This document shows positions 15,520 to 22,217 of a DNA stretch of 26,366 nt, piece by piece. Position numbers and translations under genes: made by a program. This DNA comes from a virus. Each line of letters begins with the position of its first letter. The stretch's first letter is position 1. The stretch is from positions 1-26,366 of IMG/VR virus record IMGVR_UViG_3300021957_000250; one strand, given 5' to 3'. Below the pieces are notes generated by a model, which was given only the letters and a program-made list of their open reading frames with translations, was not told the origin of the DNA and ran no database searches.

Positions 15520-15789
15520 ATGGAAATGGAACTTAATCCAAAGACCAAGCGTTGGCAATTCAAATATGTACACCCGTCTAAGACCTTAGACCATTATGAG
15601 AGTTACGGAATCTATGAAGTACACAGATCTCCAATGCACTTGCACGGAGAATCATTGACTACTGATATGTTACAGAACGAACAACTACATCACTTGGTAA
15701 AACAAGGCATTGAGTTAATGAGAGTTAACGTAGGATCTTATATTTCTATTCTGTGTCATATTGAATCGATAAATGCCCAGAGCCACTAA
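15520..15789 (+). CDS. Hypothetical 89-aa protein
   Basis: Starts ATG 15520 (MEMELNPKTKRWQFKYVHPS); a second in-frame ATG follows two codons later. It is hydrophilic with a His-rich middle (HRSPMHLHGES, QLHHLVKQGIELM) and no known motif. The last 14 codons overlap the 3' end of the terminase gene on the other strand (15746-15789), a convergent arrangement. No clear ribosome site; likely co-transcribed with the two genes before it. The QNEQLHHLVKQGIELMRVNV helix could mediate dimerisation. Unassigned. Confidence 0.55.
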   Translation: MEMELNPKTKRWQFKYVHPSKTLDHYESYGIYEVHRSPMHLHGESLTTDMLQNEQLHHLVKQGIELMRVNVGSYISILCHIESINAQSH

Positions 15790-17191
15790 ACCTTAGATAC
15801 AAATTTCCTTGAAATGCGTCTCCCTCGTCGAACGGATTATCCTTTGTCTTGTTTGGCTGTCCGTTCTTACCAAACGTAATAGTCATTAGTTGTTTCTTCA
15901 AGTTCATAAATCTAGGGTGGATTCTAACCTTTTTCTTCTGTACTTTTGTAGCGGCTTGTACTGTCATTTTTCTACCTGACTCCTTGTTAGATATTGCAGT
16001 AACATTAAGGTGCAAAGTCTCACGCATATCCTTTATAATTTCAGGGTTAGCCTTATCACAACCCCACTTGTGTACTGAGAACAAATCTGCCAATCTGCTA
16101 ATCTCTTTTACCATGGCTGTTGCTGACTGTCTCTTGTATGACTTGCTATAAATAACATAAGGCATATTGTCTCTCATCTCTGTAATGCAAATACCAAACT
16201 GAGAAGATCCGAATCCGGGATCACAGAATCCCAGTCTGTTCTTGCTTCCTAATTCATAATCTATTTCGTAATCCATATCCGTAACCTCGTCCAATGCCTC
16301 TGTTGAGTAGATATCCCCTACATTGGCACCCCATATTCCCTGAAATTCTTGGGGAAATGACGGCAGTTTGCGTGCCTCGTCAATATAATCATCAGAGAAT
16401 ATAGATGTACCTGTGATCAGATCTTTCTCTAAGCCCCTATCTTCATACATCTCGAAGCGCTTATACTGACATACTGCGTCAGGCTCTTCCTTGATATCAT
16501 AAAAGAAACCGTTGGCAAAGTCCCCTGCGGTTGATACCCAAATAACATAACTGTCTGACTTTCCTCTGTAACGTTCTCCTACAGTTCTAATTTGTTTGTC
16601 GTCTTTAAGTCCTGTAAAGAATGCGGCTTCGTCTCCGAACACACAAGACACTCTAGGAATACCTCTGACTGCGTCAATGTTGTTTGACGGATATACCTGT
16701 ATGTTACACTTGCCTATCTGAATCTTATACATACCATGGTCTTCGTACTCTACTCTTTCGTTTGCAAAATGTTTCATACGTTCGATAAGTTTCTTGGCAA
16801 GTTCAATATTTGGACCCGTGAAGATTACTACGTCCTCATTCTGTTGAAAGAACGGATCCGTAGCGGCTCTGTGTAGAATCCACATCAATATAAGTTCTGT
16901 AAGACCTAATCCAGTTGCCTTGTAAACACACATCATCTTTTTTGCAGAATCTAATTTGCCCTGATCCAGATACTCTACGATCTCCTGTTCGTATTTGTAA
17001 CACGGGTGGAATATGCCGTCCCTTTCGGGACCCCCGTTTGGATAGAATATATAGTGCCAAAAACAACATGACTCATCTTCACATAAAGGATCATAACACC
17101 AAAACTTTTCAGGATAGACTTTCTTCTTTACAATCTTGCCCTCGACATTTATGAAACGCTTGGTTTCTTCAGATACAAAACCTTTAGTCAT
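15746..17191 (-). CDS. terL: Terminase large subunit
   Basis: A 481-aa packaging motor. The ATPase half shows a deviant Walker A of lambda type, K91-ATGLGLT, with lysine at the start; Walker B plus catalytic carboxylate VSCVFGDEAAFF (~177-190); and coupling motif VIWVSTAGDF. The nuclease half has the RNase-H fold acidic strand GFCDPGFGSSQFGI, then CDKANPEIIKDM and a final acidic NPFDEGDAF. Residues 32-64 are Cys/His-rich (C32, C37, C42, C43, H46, H62, C64), an unusual extension that may bind zinc. Its start overlaps the Zn-ribbon gene before it, and the small terminase gene is ~260 nt further upstream. Convergent 44-bp overlap with the 89-aa gene. Confidence 0.9.
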   Translation of the reverse strand: MTKGFVSEETKRFINVEGKIVKKKVYPEKFWCYDPLCEDESCCFWHYIFYPNGGPERDGIFHPCYKYEQEIVEYLDQGKLDSAKKMMCVYKATGLGLTELILMWILHRAATDPFFQQNEDVVIFTGPNIELAKKLIERMKHFANERVEYEDHGMYKIQIGKCNIQVYPSNNIDAVRGIPRVSCVFGDEAAFFTGLKDDKQIRTVGERYRGKSDSYVIWVSTAGDFANGFFYDIKEEPDAVCQYKRFEMYEDRGLEKDLITGTSIFSDDYIDEARKLPSFPQEFQGIWGANVGDIYSTEALDEVTDMDYEIDYELGSKNRLGFCDPGFGSSQFGICITEMRDNMPYVIYSKSYKRQSATAMVKEISRLADLFSVHKWGCDKANPEIIKDMRETLHLNVTAISNKESGRKMTVQAATKVQKKKVRIHPRFMNLKKQLMTITFGKNGQPNKTKDNPFDEGDAFQGNLYLRFSGSGHLSIQYDTE

Positions 17192-17354
17192 TGTTTTTAT
17201 TCCAACCTTTATATGCTTCGTCAGTTTCGCATTTTAAGCAGTTAGAAAAGAAACTAGGTTTTCCACAAGTTTTACATCTATTAATATCTCTCAAATAATC
17301 TTCTCCTGAAAAAGATTTTCTTAATCCTCTAATAAAACCATCAAACAAACCCAT
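17184..17354 (-). CDS. 56-aa zinc-ribbon protein preceding terminase
   Basis: ATG 17354 to TAA 17186-17184 encodes 56 aa with CKTC (27-30) and CLKC (39-42), a Zn ribbon, after a basic helix (FIRGLRKSFSG). GAGG lies 6 nt before the ATG. The 3' end overlaps the terminase start by 8 nt in another frame, indicating coupled translation. Could be a packaging accessory or nucleic-acid-binding protein; no family recognised. Confidence 0.7.
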   Translation of the reverse strand: MGLFDGFIRGLRKSFSGEDYLRDINRCKTCGKPSFFSNCLKCETDEAYKGWNKNND

Positions 17355-17355
17355 A

Positions 17356-17466
17356 TTAATCCTCTTGTTTGTTACTGTGTCGTTTAAGGTGTAACTTCAT
17401 CATGTAAGCGCCACCTGTAATATGGGTGCCACATCTATGACATTCCTCACTCTTTTGTACTGCCAT
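17356..17466 (-). CDS. 36-aa C2H2 zinc-finger protein
   Basis: ATG 17466 to TAA 17358-17356. The 36-aa product is one zinc finger, C9-x2-C12-x13-H26-x3-H30 (HRCGTHITGGAYMMKLHLKRH), with a short charged tail. It overlaps the small-terminase 3' end by 20 nt and its stop is 1 nt before the next ATG. C2H2 fingers of this size are typical of archaeal viruses and bind DNA or partner proteins. Confidence 0.65.
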   Translation of the reverse strand: MAVQKSEECHRCGTHITGGAYMMKLHLKRHSNKQED

Positions 17467-18028
17467 CTTCCTCTTCTATTGTGTTTACGTTTAAATACCC
17501 TCGCTTTAATGCGGTGGCTTTCTCCTGATCTTCCTTGTCAGGCAGTTTAACTATAGTCTCATTCTTTATCCTTCGTTCCTTGTTTAAGCGCTTAATATGG
17601 AGTACCAATTCAATCTCACTCATCATCTTGATCTGATCCTGATGTAAAGTATGCTTTGCCATCTCAAATTTTAGGAATAATTCCCTTTCTTTCGGATCTG
17701 TAACATCTATAAGACGTTGTACCTCGTCTATACGATCTACCTGTTCGTCTATGGTATGCTGTTTGCGTACAAACTCTGCGGCATATTTCTCTACTGCGTC
17801 CTCGTCATACCATTTCTCTGCGTCTCTTCTGAATTCCTTGACATAACCTGTTACAGAAGATACAGAGACGGTACCGTACTTTGCTACATATTCTGGATTG
17901 TTGTTGAACTCTCTGCTCATCTTTCTAATTGAAAAACCTTGAAAAATCCACATGATCCTCAGGATATTCTTCATCTCTGAGAGATCTTTTGTGGGACGGG
18001 CTTTGTTGCCTCGTTTTCCCTTGACCAT
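17447..18028 (-). CDS. Terminase small subunit (putative)
   Basis: This 193-aa protein has an N-terminal helix-turn-helix-like part (residues ~15-70: MKNILRIMWIFQGFSIRKMS, then VSVSSVTGYVKEFRRDAEKW) followed by a helical coiled-coil middle (QVDRIDEVQRLIDV) and acidic tail. This DNA-binding plus oligomerisation layout, just upstream of the large terminase, is that of TerS, which recognises the packaging site. Basic start MVKGKRGNKARPTKD may contact DNA. An HTH regulator is the alternative; position favours TerS. Confidence 0.65.
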   Translation of the reverse strand: MVKGKRGNKARPTKDLSEMKNILRIMWIFQGFSIRKMSREFNNNPEYVAKYGTVSVSSVTGYVKEFRRDAEKWYDEDAVEKYAAEFVRKQHTIDEQVDRIDEVQRLIDVTDPKERELFLKFEMAKHTLHQDQIKMMSEIELVLHIKRLNKERRIKNETIVKLPDKEDQEKATALKRGYLNVNTIEEEDGSTKE

Positions 18029-18033
18029 GCGGT

Positions 18034-18825
18034 TTATTCTTCAAGAACACTTATAAACTCTTTACAAGCCCACTCGTCTGAGTGAATCTCTGGGAACTTT
18101 GTAATCCATATCCCGTTACTCCATACTGCACAGCCACACGCAAGTGCTTGTAATCCAGTTTGTGATAACTCTGGGATCATCATTGGCGGGTGTGTTGGCT
18201 GATACTTTATATCATAGTAATACTTGAATCCATTTAGGAATGCAGGCATTTCACTATAAGGTCTTGTATTCTTGACTCTATCTGCAACAAGTACCATCTT
18301 TTCTGCGTCTACAGTAAGTATGTTACACTCTTTCATATAACGTTCCTGTGTAAGACATAATCCCATGTCCAGTCTGTCTGCCTTTGTGTCCATGTAGAAC
18401 AGATCAAGGTCTACAGGTCTATGAAACAGTTCGGCTGTAGGTGCATATTTCTTCAAGTCTTCTGTTGTTATAAACAGATTGTCTATAGACTCCAATGAAT
18501 CTACATGATGATACAGATCAGGTGCCTGTCTCAGCATATTGCCATGGAACATGAATGAAGAGTCTACATGAAGATCATCTAGTATTGCGGCTATGTCAAA
18601 CCTGTCGTGATATACTATGTGGTCATACTGATCTATGGTATCTTTTATGACTTCAACCATGACGTCTGTGGTCTTGCATTTCACGGTGTTCTGATAATAT
18701 TCTCCGTGATCCCATATGTCTGTCTTGTCGTCGGTTATGACAACTGACGGATAGTCAAGTTTGGAACACATATGAGATGTTATTGCGGCTGAGCCTGCCA
18801 TGTCGCCTACGTGCAAGATGTTCAA
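18034..18825 (-). CDS. GT-B-type glycosyltransferase (GT4-like)
   Basis: Start chosen at TTG 18825: it follows GGAG by 8 nt, forms a TTGA overlap with the preceding stop, and gives MNILHVGDMAGSAA, the usual GT-B opening. ATG 18846 would add seven residues and overlap more. The 263-aa protein has the GT4 signatures FHRPVDLDLF and ELSQTGLQALACGCAVWSNG (donor-binding E...G..ALA.G), but is shorter than typical GT4 proteins (~350 aa). It probably transfers a sugar to virion protein, DNA or host glycan. It is the third glycosyltransferase in the window, away from the other two. Confidence 0.7.
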   Translation of the reverse strand: MNILHVGDMAGSAAITSHMCSKLDYPSVVITDDKTDIWDHGEYYQNTVKCKTTDVMVEVIKDTIDQYDHIVYHDRFDIAAILDDLHVDSSFMFHGNMLRQAPDLYHHVDSLESIDNLFITTEDLKKYAPTAELFHRPVDLDLFYMDTKADRLDMGLCLTQERYMKECNILTVDAEKMVLVADRVKNTRPYSEMPAFLNGFKYYYDIKYQPTHPPMMIPELSQTGLQALACGCAVWSNGIWITKFPEIHSDEWACKEFISVLEE

Positions 18826-18920
18826 AGGTAGTTCTCCTTTTCCCATTCTACTCTGTATTCGCCGTCGTGTTTTTTACAAAAGGGTTTGTCCCCTTTGTTA
18901 CATACCTTGCACTTACTCAA
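18822..18920 (-). CDS. 32-aa zinc-knuckle microprotein (TTG start)
   Basis: TTG 18920 to TGA 18824-18822, with GAGG 9 nt upstream. The 32-aa product has CKVC then FCKKH (C-x2-C-x7-C-x3-H), a compact zinc knuckle. Its start overlaps the end of the cyclotransferase-like gene and its stop overlaps the TTG of the glycosyltransferase, so it fills the gap exactly. Function unknown. Confidence 0.6.
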   Translation of the reverse strand: MSKCKVCNKGDKPFCKKHDGEYRVEWEKENYL

Positions 18921-19251
18921 TTTCCTCTGCCTCAAGTTCTCTGTATGCTCTGTTGTCGGCTATATATGCTTGCATTTCTCCCTCTACATCTATTCGTTTA
19001 TACAAGCCTGCCTCTACTCCCTCGAATTTATCACACTTTGCAATATCCTCGTCGTTTAGGAATAGTATTGTTCCTTCAATAAAAAATTCAGGATTGGTTT
19101 TTTCTATAGTTTTATATAGACCGTTAACTAGGGTGTTAGATATCTTATATCCAAACAGAATCCCTGTAGTTTGTTCTATATTTCTCTTAAAGAGTTGTTG
19201 TTGTATTCTTGGAACTTGTAAAAGTCCGTATGTGAATAGTTTGGTCGTCAT
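18913..19251 (-). CDS. Gamma-glutamylcyclotransferase-like (GGCT/AIG2) protein
   Basis: This 112-aa protein matches the GGCT/AIG2 fold: LFTYGLLQVPR (residues 5-15, the YGxL loop), FIEGTILFLNDEDIAKCDKF with E59-G60, then D74-KFE77-G, where E77 is the expected general acid/base, and AGLYKRIDV. The family releases 5-oxoproline from gamma-glutamyl amines or dipeptides. A TATA box at 19274-19281 (23 nt upstream) makes it the first gene of an operon through the Zn knuckle and GT-B gene to the terminases. It is notable next to the amidoligase/GATase operon, which may make the kind of amide this fold cleaves. A binding-only AIG2-like role is also possible. Confidence 0.72.
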   Translation of the reverse strand: MTTKLFTYGLLQVPRIQQQLFKRNIEQTTGILFGYKISNTLVNGLYKTIEKTNPEFFIEGTILFLNDEDIAKCDKFEGVEAGLYKRIDVEGEMQAYIADNRAYRELEAEEIE

Positions 19252-19273
19252 GTATAGTATAGAGTGTACGCCC

Positions 19274-19281
19274 TATATATA
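19274..19281 (-). promoter_or_regulatory. Archaeal TATA box, cyclotransferase-GT-terminase operon
   Basis: Minus-strand TATATATA followed by GGG, 23 nt upstream of ATG 19251; likely leaderless. Confidence 0.6.
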
Positions 19282-19284
19282 CGT

Positions 19285-19983
19285 TTAGTACCCGTTAGGA
19301 TTACACTCGGTATAATAACTACACCAAGGACATAAGAATGTTACAACCTTTTTAGGCGGGACGGCAGTATCGAGAACTTGTAGTTTGTCCAAAACATATT
19401 GACGGATTTCTTCAATAGGTTTAAGGTCGAAACATCTCGTCTTATGACGTTCCCAAGCAGATGATTTATCGATATAAATAATACAAGCCCTTTCAATTTC
19501 CACGCCATCACTAGCAATATAATACAGAAGCTTATAAATGTTCATCTGTGCCTTGTAGTTGTCAGGTACTTCTCTTGGTATTGATTTCTTTGTAGTTTTC
19601 TTATCACAGATAATCAACTCATCATCTATTTCTACCAAGTCGTCCATGGATCCTTTTACACAATCGTAAAGTCCGTCTCCGTCCTTTTTTAGTCTACCCT
19701 CTTTAATGTTACAAAACATTGAGAGTTCGTGTTCTACTCCACCAAGGTTACATACTTCATGAAGTGCCGTACCATGTACTAGAGGCAATGATTTCTTAAA
19801 GTCCTTTAAATCTATTGCGTGTTCATTTAATCTATACCATGCCTTTCTCATGCATTCAGATGTGAGATCAGATACATGGATTGACTTACGCTGAGGCTCA
19901 GCGGCACACTTATCAATGATGGATTGCTCATAGAGAGAATCAATAATATCTTCTGTTTCACTATAATCTATTCCATCTGACAT
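19285..19983 (-). CDS. Cas4-like PD-(D/E)XK nuclease with Fe-S cysteines
   Basis: This 232-aa protein has the Cas4/RecB-like order: VSDLTSECMRKAWYRL with C44, HGTALHEV (H70/H75), GSMDDLVEIDDELIICDKKT giving D114 and D127-x-K129 (catalytic core), YKAQMNIYKLL (QxxxY motif), and the C-terminal cluster CPWCSYYTEC (C218, C221, C227). The four cysteines should hold an Fe-S cluster. Cas4 family members are 5'-3' ssDNA exonucleases; viral ones are thought to serve recombination or replication end-processing. There is no CRISPR array or Cas1/Cas2 here, so an adaptation role is not suggested. Overlaps the preceding small gene by 16 nt. Confidence 0.85.
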   Translation of the reverse strand: MSDGIDYSETEDIIDSLYEQSIIDKCAAEPQRKSIHVSDLTSECMRKAWYRLNEHAIDLKDFKKSLPLVHGTALHEVCNLGGVEHELSMFCNIKEGRLKKDGDGLYDCVKGSMDDLVEIDDELIICDKKTTKKSIPREVPDNYKAQMNIYKLLYYIASDGVEIERACIIYIDKSSAWERHKTRCFDLKPIEEIRQYVLDKLQVLDTAVPPKKVVTFLCPWCSYYTECNPNGY

Positions 19984-20129
19984 ACTCTTATATCCTTTCC
20001 CTCACTTAATAACACCTCGCCAAACTTGTAAATCTCTTCCTCATACTGATGAGTGAGTTTTACCTCTTCGCCGAACTTGTTATCCCAAGCGATTATCCAC
20101 ATTTGTTTTATTTCTGTTATTTGACTCAT
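19968..20129 (-). CDS. Hypothetical 53-aa protein before Cas4-like gene
   Basis: ATG 20129 to TAG 19970-19968. The 53-aa product (MSQITEIKQMWIIAWDNKF...) is mixed charged with a Trp-containing N-terminal strand and an acidic helix (QYEEEIYKFGEVLLSEG). Its 3' end overlaps the nuclease start, and its 5' end overlaps the zinc-finger gene by 50 nt in another frame. No family recognised. It is the only clear frame filling 19984-20079, which supports it. Confidence 0.55.
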   Translation of the reverse strand: MSQITEIKQMWIIAWDNKFGEEVKLTHQYEEEIYKFGEVLLSEGKDIRVCQME

Positions 20130-20265
20130 GGTTTGTATTACCTTTTCCCTTATTTAAATCTTTGTAAGTTAAGGGACTATATGACTTACCTCTGTGAGCC
20201 TTGTTCATGTGGACTGAATAATCTGAGTTGTTCAATACTTTTGCTTTGCATATTGGGCAGTTCAT
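20080..20265 (-). CDS. 61-aa C2H2 zinc-finger protein
   Basis: Starts ATG 20265 (MNCPICKAKVLNNSDYSVHM). One finger C3-x2-C6-x12-H19-x4-H24, followed by a basic, Asn/Gly/Lys-rich tail that is probably disordered. Small single-finger proteins are common in archaeal viruses and usually bind DNA. First gene of the Cas4-like operon; a TATA-like CTATATAG is only ~12 nt upstream, closer than at other genes. Confidence 0.65.
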   Translation of the reverse strand: MNCPICKAKVLNNSDYSVHMNKAHRGKSYSPLTYKDLNKGKGNTNHESNNRNKTNVDNRLG

Positions 20266-20298
20266 AACTATATAGAATGATAATGGTTTACTAGAAGT

Positions 20299-20313
20299 AA
20301 AAAAAGAAAAAAA
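20299..20313 (-). terminator. Oligo-T terminator
   Basis: Minus-strand TTTTTTTCTTTTTTT lies 13-27 nt after the stop of the gene at 20326-20655; U-rich archaeal termination signal separating it from the zinc-finger/Cas4 operon. Confidence 0.6.
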
Positions 20314-20325
20314 GGTGTTGCGCTA

Positions 20326-20655
20326 TTATGCGTCAACGAGTTTGAAGTAGTCTTTTCCGTTTCCAGATTTTGCTTTTTCACATTTAACGGGTCCTATTGT
20401 GCCAGACTCTAATGCTTGCAAGACTGCTTCGCTAGTTAGTTTTGAAACGATTGCCGTTCTAGTTGTGTGAAGAACATTGACGCCATCAAAAGACTCTTTG
20501 ACGGTAATTTTAACTCCCGGAGTTGCTGTTCTGCTGTCGCCTGTACCTTCTTCGTAATCTGAACGCTCGACACCTGTAATTGTAAATGGTTTTCCATCTA
20601 CTTTTGCAAGTGAAATTGAATTGCTTTCTGTTTCAAATTCTGATATGCTAGTCAT
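20326..20655 (-). CDS. Unknown small beta-rich protein, possible OB-fold/ssDNA-binding
   Basis: This 109-aa protein is not firmly recognised. Strands SISLAKVDGKPFTITGVERS, ATPGVKITVKESFDGV and TTRTAIVSKLTSEAVLQALE, ending in KSGNGKDYFKLVDA, resemble OB-fold ssDNA-binding or recombination-associated viral proteins. The spacing of beta strands and absence of cysteines except C90-type single residues are compatible but not decisive. It is a single-gene unit: TATA box at 20678-20685 (23 nt upstream) and oligo-T terminator after the stop, suggesting high, independent expression, as for an SSB. Confidence 0.5.
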   Translation of the reverse strand: MTSISEFETESNSISLAKVDGKPFTITGVERSDYEEGTGDSRTATPGVKITVKESFDGVNVLHTTRTAIVSKLTSEAVLQALESGTIGPVKCEKAKSGNGKDYFKLVDA

Positions 20656-20677
20656 TACATAGTATATACATATACTC

Positions 20678-20685
20678 TATATAAA
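20678..20685 (-). promoter_or_regulatory. Archaeal TATA box, OB-fold-like gene
   Basis: Minus-strand TTTATATA followed by GAG, 23 nt upstream of ATG 20655. Confidence 0.65.
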
Positions 20686-20716
20686 CGTATCGATTACTAA
20701 TATTTGTAGTTACAAA

Positions 20717-21448
20717 TTACAGATATGTATCTGGGGATAATACGAAATCGTAAGAACAGTTCATTGGTTTGTTGTTTGATGTGATAGATTTTGCCATGAC
20801 TTTAACATCTGATTTTGCCGATATTGTACCGTTAATATGTTCTGTTACATGACTTTCATATACTAATGATCTATGTACTGTGTGCCATGATTTACCAAAT
20901 TCTCTAGACATTAATCTTAATTCAAAATCTTCTCCTTTACCTGATGAAACAATCCAACTACCCATCATCATTTTATGATTTATTGGACAAGAGTAATGTG
21001 ATTTCTGTGTCTGTCCTATACCTGATTCTATGTTTGCCTGTATTTCCAAATCTGTTGTAGTTGTAAATGTTATATTATTCTCATTAACTTCGCCTGTACC
21101 TACTTCATCTACAAAACAAGTATTGACTCTGATAAATTCATTTGTGGTTGTCGGATCTGTTGCTTCATTCAATGTGATTGTTTCTGATATTTCTTCCCAT
21201 GCTGAGTTTAATCCGTTAATTACAACTGTTCTTGCACCTGTTCCGCCATCTGTATCATTACCTGTTGATTGTACTGTCAATGTTCTTGCTACAGTCGGAT
21301 ATACCAAATCAACTGCATTAAACCAAATATCAGCAAAATTGCCACTAGGTACTGTTGGGTTATATCCCTGTGCCTCTAACTGTCTAAATCTATGTCTATA
21401 AGCATTATTAGATAATTCTCTCATAAATTCATCTGTCATTAAATCCAT
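20717..21448 (-). CDS. Beta-rich virion structural protein (marine-phage type)
   Basis: This 243-aa protein contains GNDTDGGTGARTVVINGLNS followed by WEEISETITLN, a motif pair seen in structural proteins of many marine phages (GGTGARTVT..GLD..W.E.SETVTL). The rest is Thr/Asn-rich beta strand (NENNITFTTTTDLEIQANIE). Probably a capsid decoration, neck or tail-associated protein. It stands alone at 20.7-21.4 kb, ~3 kb from terminase and ~6 kb from the head genes, under its own TATA box (21465-21477). Confidence 0.65.
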   Translation of the reverse strand: MDLMTDEFMRELSNNAYRHRFRQLEAQGYNPTVPSGNFADIWFNAVDLVYPTVARTLTVQSTGNDTDGGTGARTVVINGLNSAWEEISETITLNEATDPTTTNEFIRVNTCFVDEVGTGEVNENNITFTTTTDLEIQANIESGIGQTQKSHYSCPINHKMMMGSWIVSSGKGEDFELRLMSREFGKSWHTVHRSLVYESHVTEHINGTISAKSDVKVMAKSITSNNKPMNCSYDFVLSPDTYL

Positions 21449-21464
21449 GTCTATATTACAGAGC

Positions 21465-21477
21465 TTAATATATATAG
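21465..21477 (-). promoter_or_regulatory. Archaeal TATA box, virion protein gene
   Basis: Minus-strand CTATATATATTAA, ending ~17-20 nt before ATG 21448. Confidence 0.55.
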
Positions 21478-21484
21478 AATGTAT

Positions 21485-21910
21485 TTACCATGGCAGAACA
21501 ACATTATCGTATGTCTCATACCTGAGTTTCTTATTATTACATCTATCACAATTACGACAAATTAGACCTTTTCCACCTCTAAATGATATAACCATTAGAG
21601 TTTTAGGTCGAATCTCTGAGCAATAGTCATTATAACAATGACCATTCAATGCAGAGATCTCTTCATAATGCAGTCTCGTATTTCTCTGCATATTCCCCGA
21701 AATCTCGTAGGCGTATTTCTTATTGTGTTTCTTGCAATTATAGCATGATATGGTATGGTCTTTCTGCCTCAACAGAGCCTTGATTCGTGTTTCCCCGCAT
21801 TGCCCACATTTCTTGCCTATCAATTCCTTTATTCTATTCCTAGTTTCTGTCCTGAATTCGTCCCTGTTAGGGTGTTTGGGCTGTTGCTGAGATAAGAAAA
21901 TGCCACTCAT
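21485..21910 (-). CDS. Cys-rich zinc protein, possible HNH-like endonuclease
   Basis: This 141-aa basic protein carries CGQCG (C35/C38), CYNCKKH (~C56/C59), HCYNDYC (~92-97), and GLICRNCDRCNNKK (~115-128). Several Zn sites are likely. The last stretch is like the C-terminal part of HNH nucleases (LLCRxCNxxK), but a clear His-Asn-His triad is not evident. It could be an HNH-type nuclease or a viral transcription regulator. Its ATG overlaps the preceding stop by 4 nt (ATGA), pairing it with a 47-aa protein. Confidence 0.6.
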   Translation of the reverse strand: MSGIFLSQQQPKHPNRDEFRTETRNRIKELIGKKCGQCGETRIKALLRQKDHTISCYNCKKHNKKYAYEISGNMQRNTRLHYEEISALNGHCYNDYCSEIRPKTLMVISFRGGKGLICRNCDRCNNKKLRYETYDNVVLPW

Positions 21911-22050
21911 CTATGAGATACCTGACCTGTGAACGGATTCATCATACCACCTTTGCGTGATTTTTTGGCAGAATATATCTCCCATGTCATATAGACGTCA
22001 GGATTCCACCCTTTCTCTTCCCAATTATATTCATCATATTGTGTTTTCAT
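21907..22050 (-). CDS. Hypothetical 47-aa protein
   Basis: Start set at ATG 22050 (MKTQYDEYNWEEKGWNPDVY); the longer frame to 22122 would begin upstream of the TATA box (22073-22080), which lies 23 nt before 22050. The product is Trp/Tyr-rich with a basic C-terminus (SAKKSRKGG). First gene of the leftward block next to the divergent control region; a regulatory or early gene is likely. No family recognised. Confidence 0.6.
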   Translation of the reverse strand: MKTQYDEYNWEEKGWNPDVYMTWEIYSAKKSRKGGMMNPFTGQVSHR

Positions 22051-22072
22051 AATATATGTATAGATAAACCCT

Positions 22073-22080
22073 AATATAAA
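22073..22080 (-). promoter_or_regulatory. Archaeal TATA box at left of divergent region
   Basis: Minus-strand TTTATATT, 23 nt upstream of ATG 22050; overlaps the left arm of the 13-bp inverted repeat. Confidence 0.6.
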
Positions 22081-22214
22081 TATTACTAACCTCGCACGAT
22101 TTTGGGTAAAATGATATGTCAAAAGACATAAAATCCCCGAGTTTGTGCCTAGGATAAGTAAATAAAAACACCAAAAAAATGCTTTTATGATGTTATGAGA
22201 AGTTAGTAATATTT
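22078..22214. repeat. 13-bp perfect inverted repeat bounding the divergent control region
   Basis: AAATATTACTAAC (22078-22090) and its reverse complement GTTAGTAATATTT (22202-22214), 111 bp apart. The left arm overlaps the TATA box of the leftward gene; the right arm ends 3 nt before ATG 22218. Read outward, both sides have the same sequence, as expected for twin operators or promoter elements. Terminal inverted repeats of a mobile element are less likely since no transposase lies between. Confidence 0.7.
22098..22135. repeat. Nested hairpin inside divergent region
   Basis: GATTTT (22098-22103) pairs with AAAATC (22130-22135), enclosing ATGTC-aaaa-GACAT (22116-22129). Could be an operator or transcript hairpin. 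Confidence 0.5.
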
Positions 22215-22217
22215 TCT

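Noticed and set aside
18777-19288. Plus-strand frames of 101 and 162 codons over the glycosyltransferase/GGCT junction
   Set aside because: The products lack recognisable features and are antisense to three better supported genes with promoter and ribosome-site evidence.
19285-19983. CRISPR-Cas locus suggested by the Cas4-like gene
   Set aside because: No repeat-spacer array and no other cas gene in the window.
22078-22214. Terminal inverted repeats of an insertion element
   Set aside because: The spacer is only 111 bp without a transposase, and the arms coincide with promoter positions of the flanking genes.
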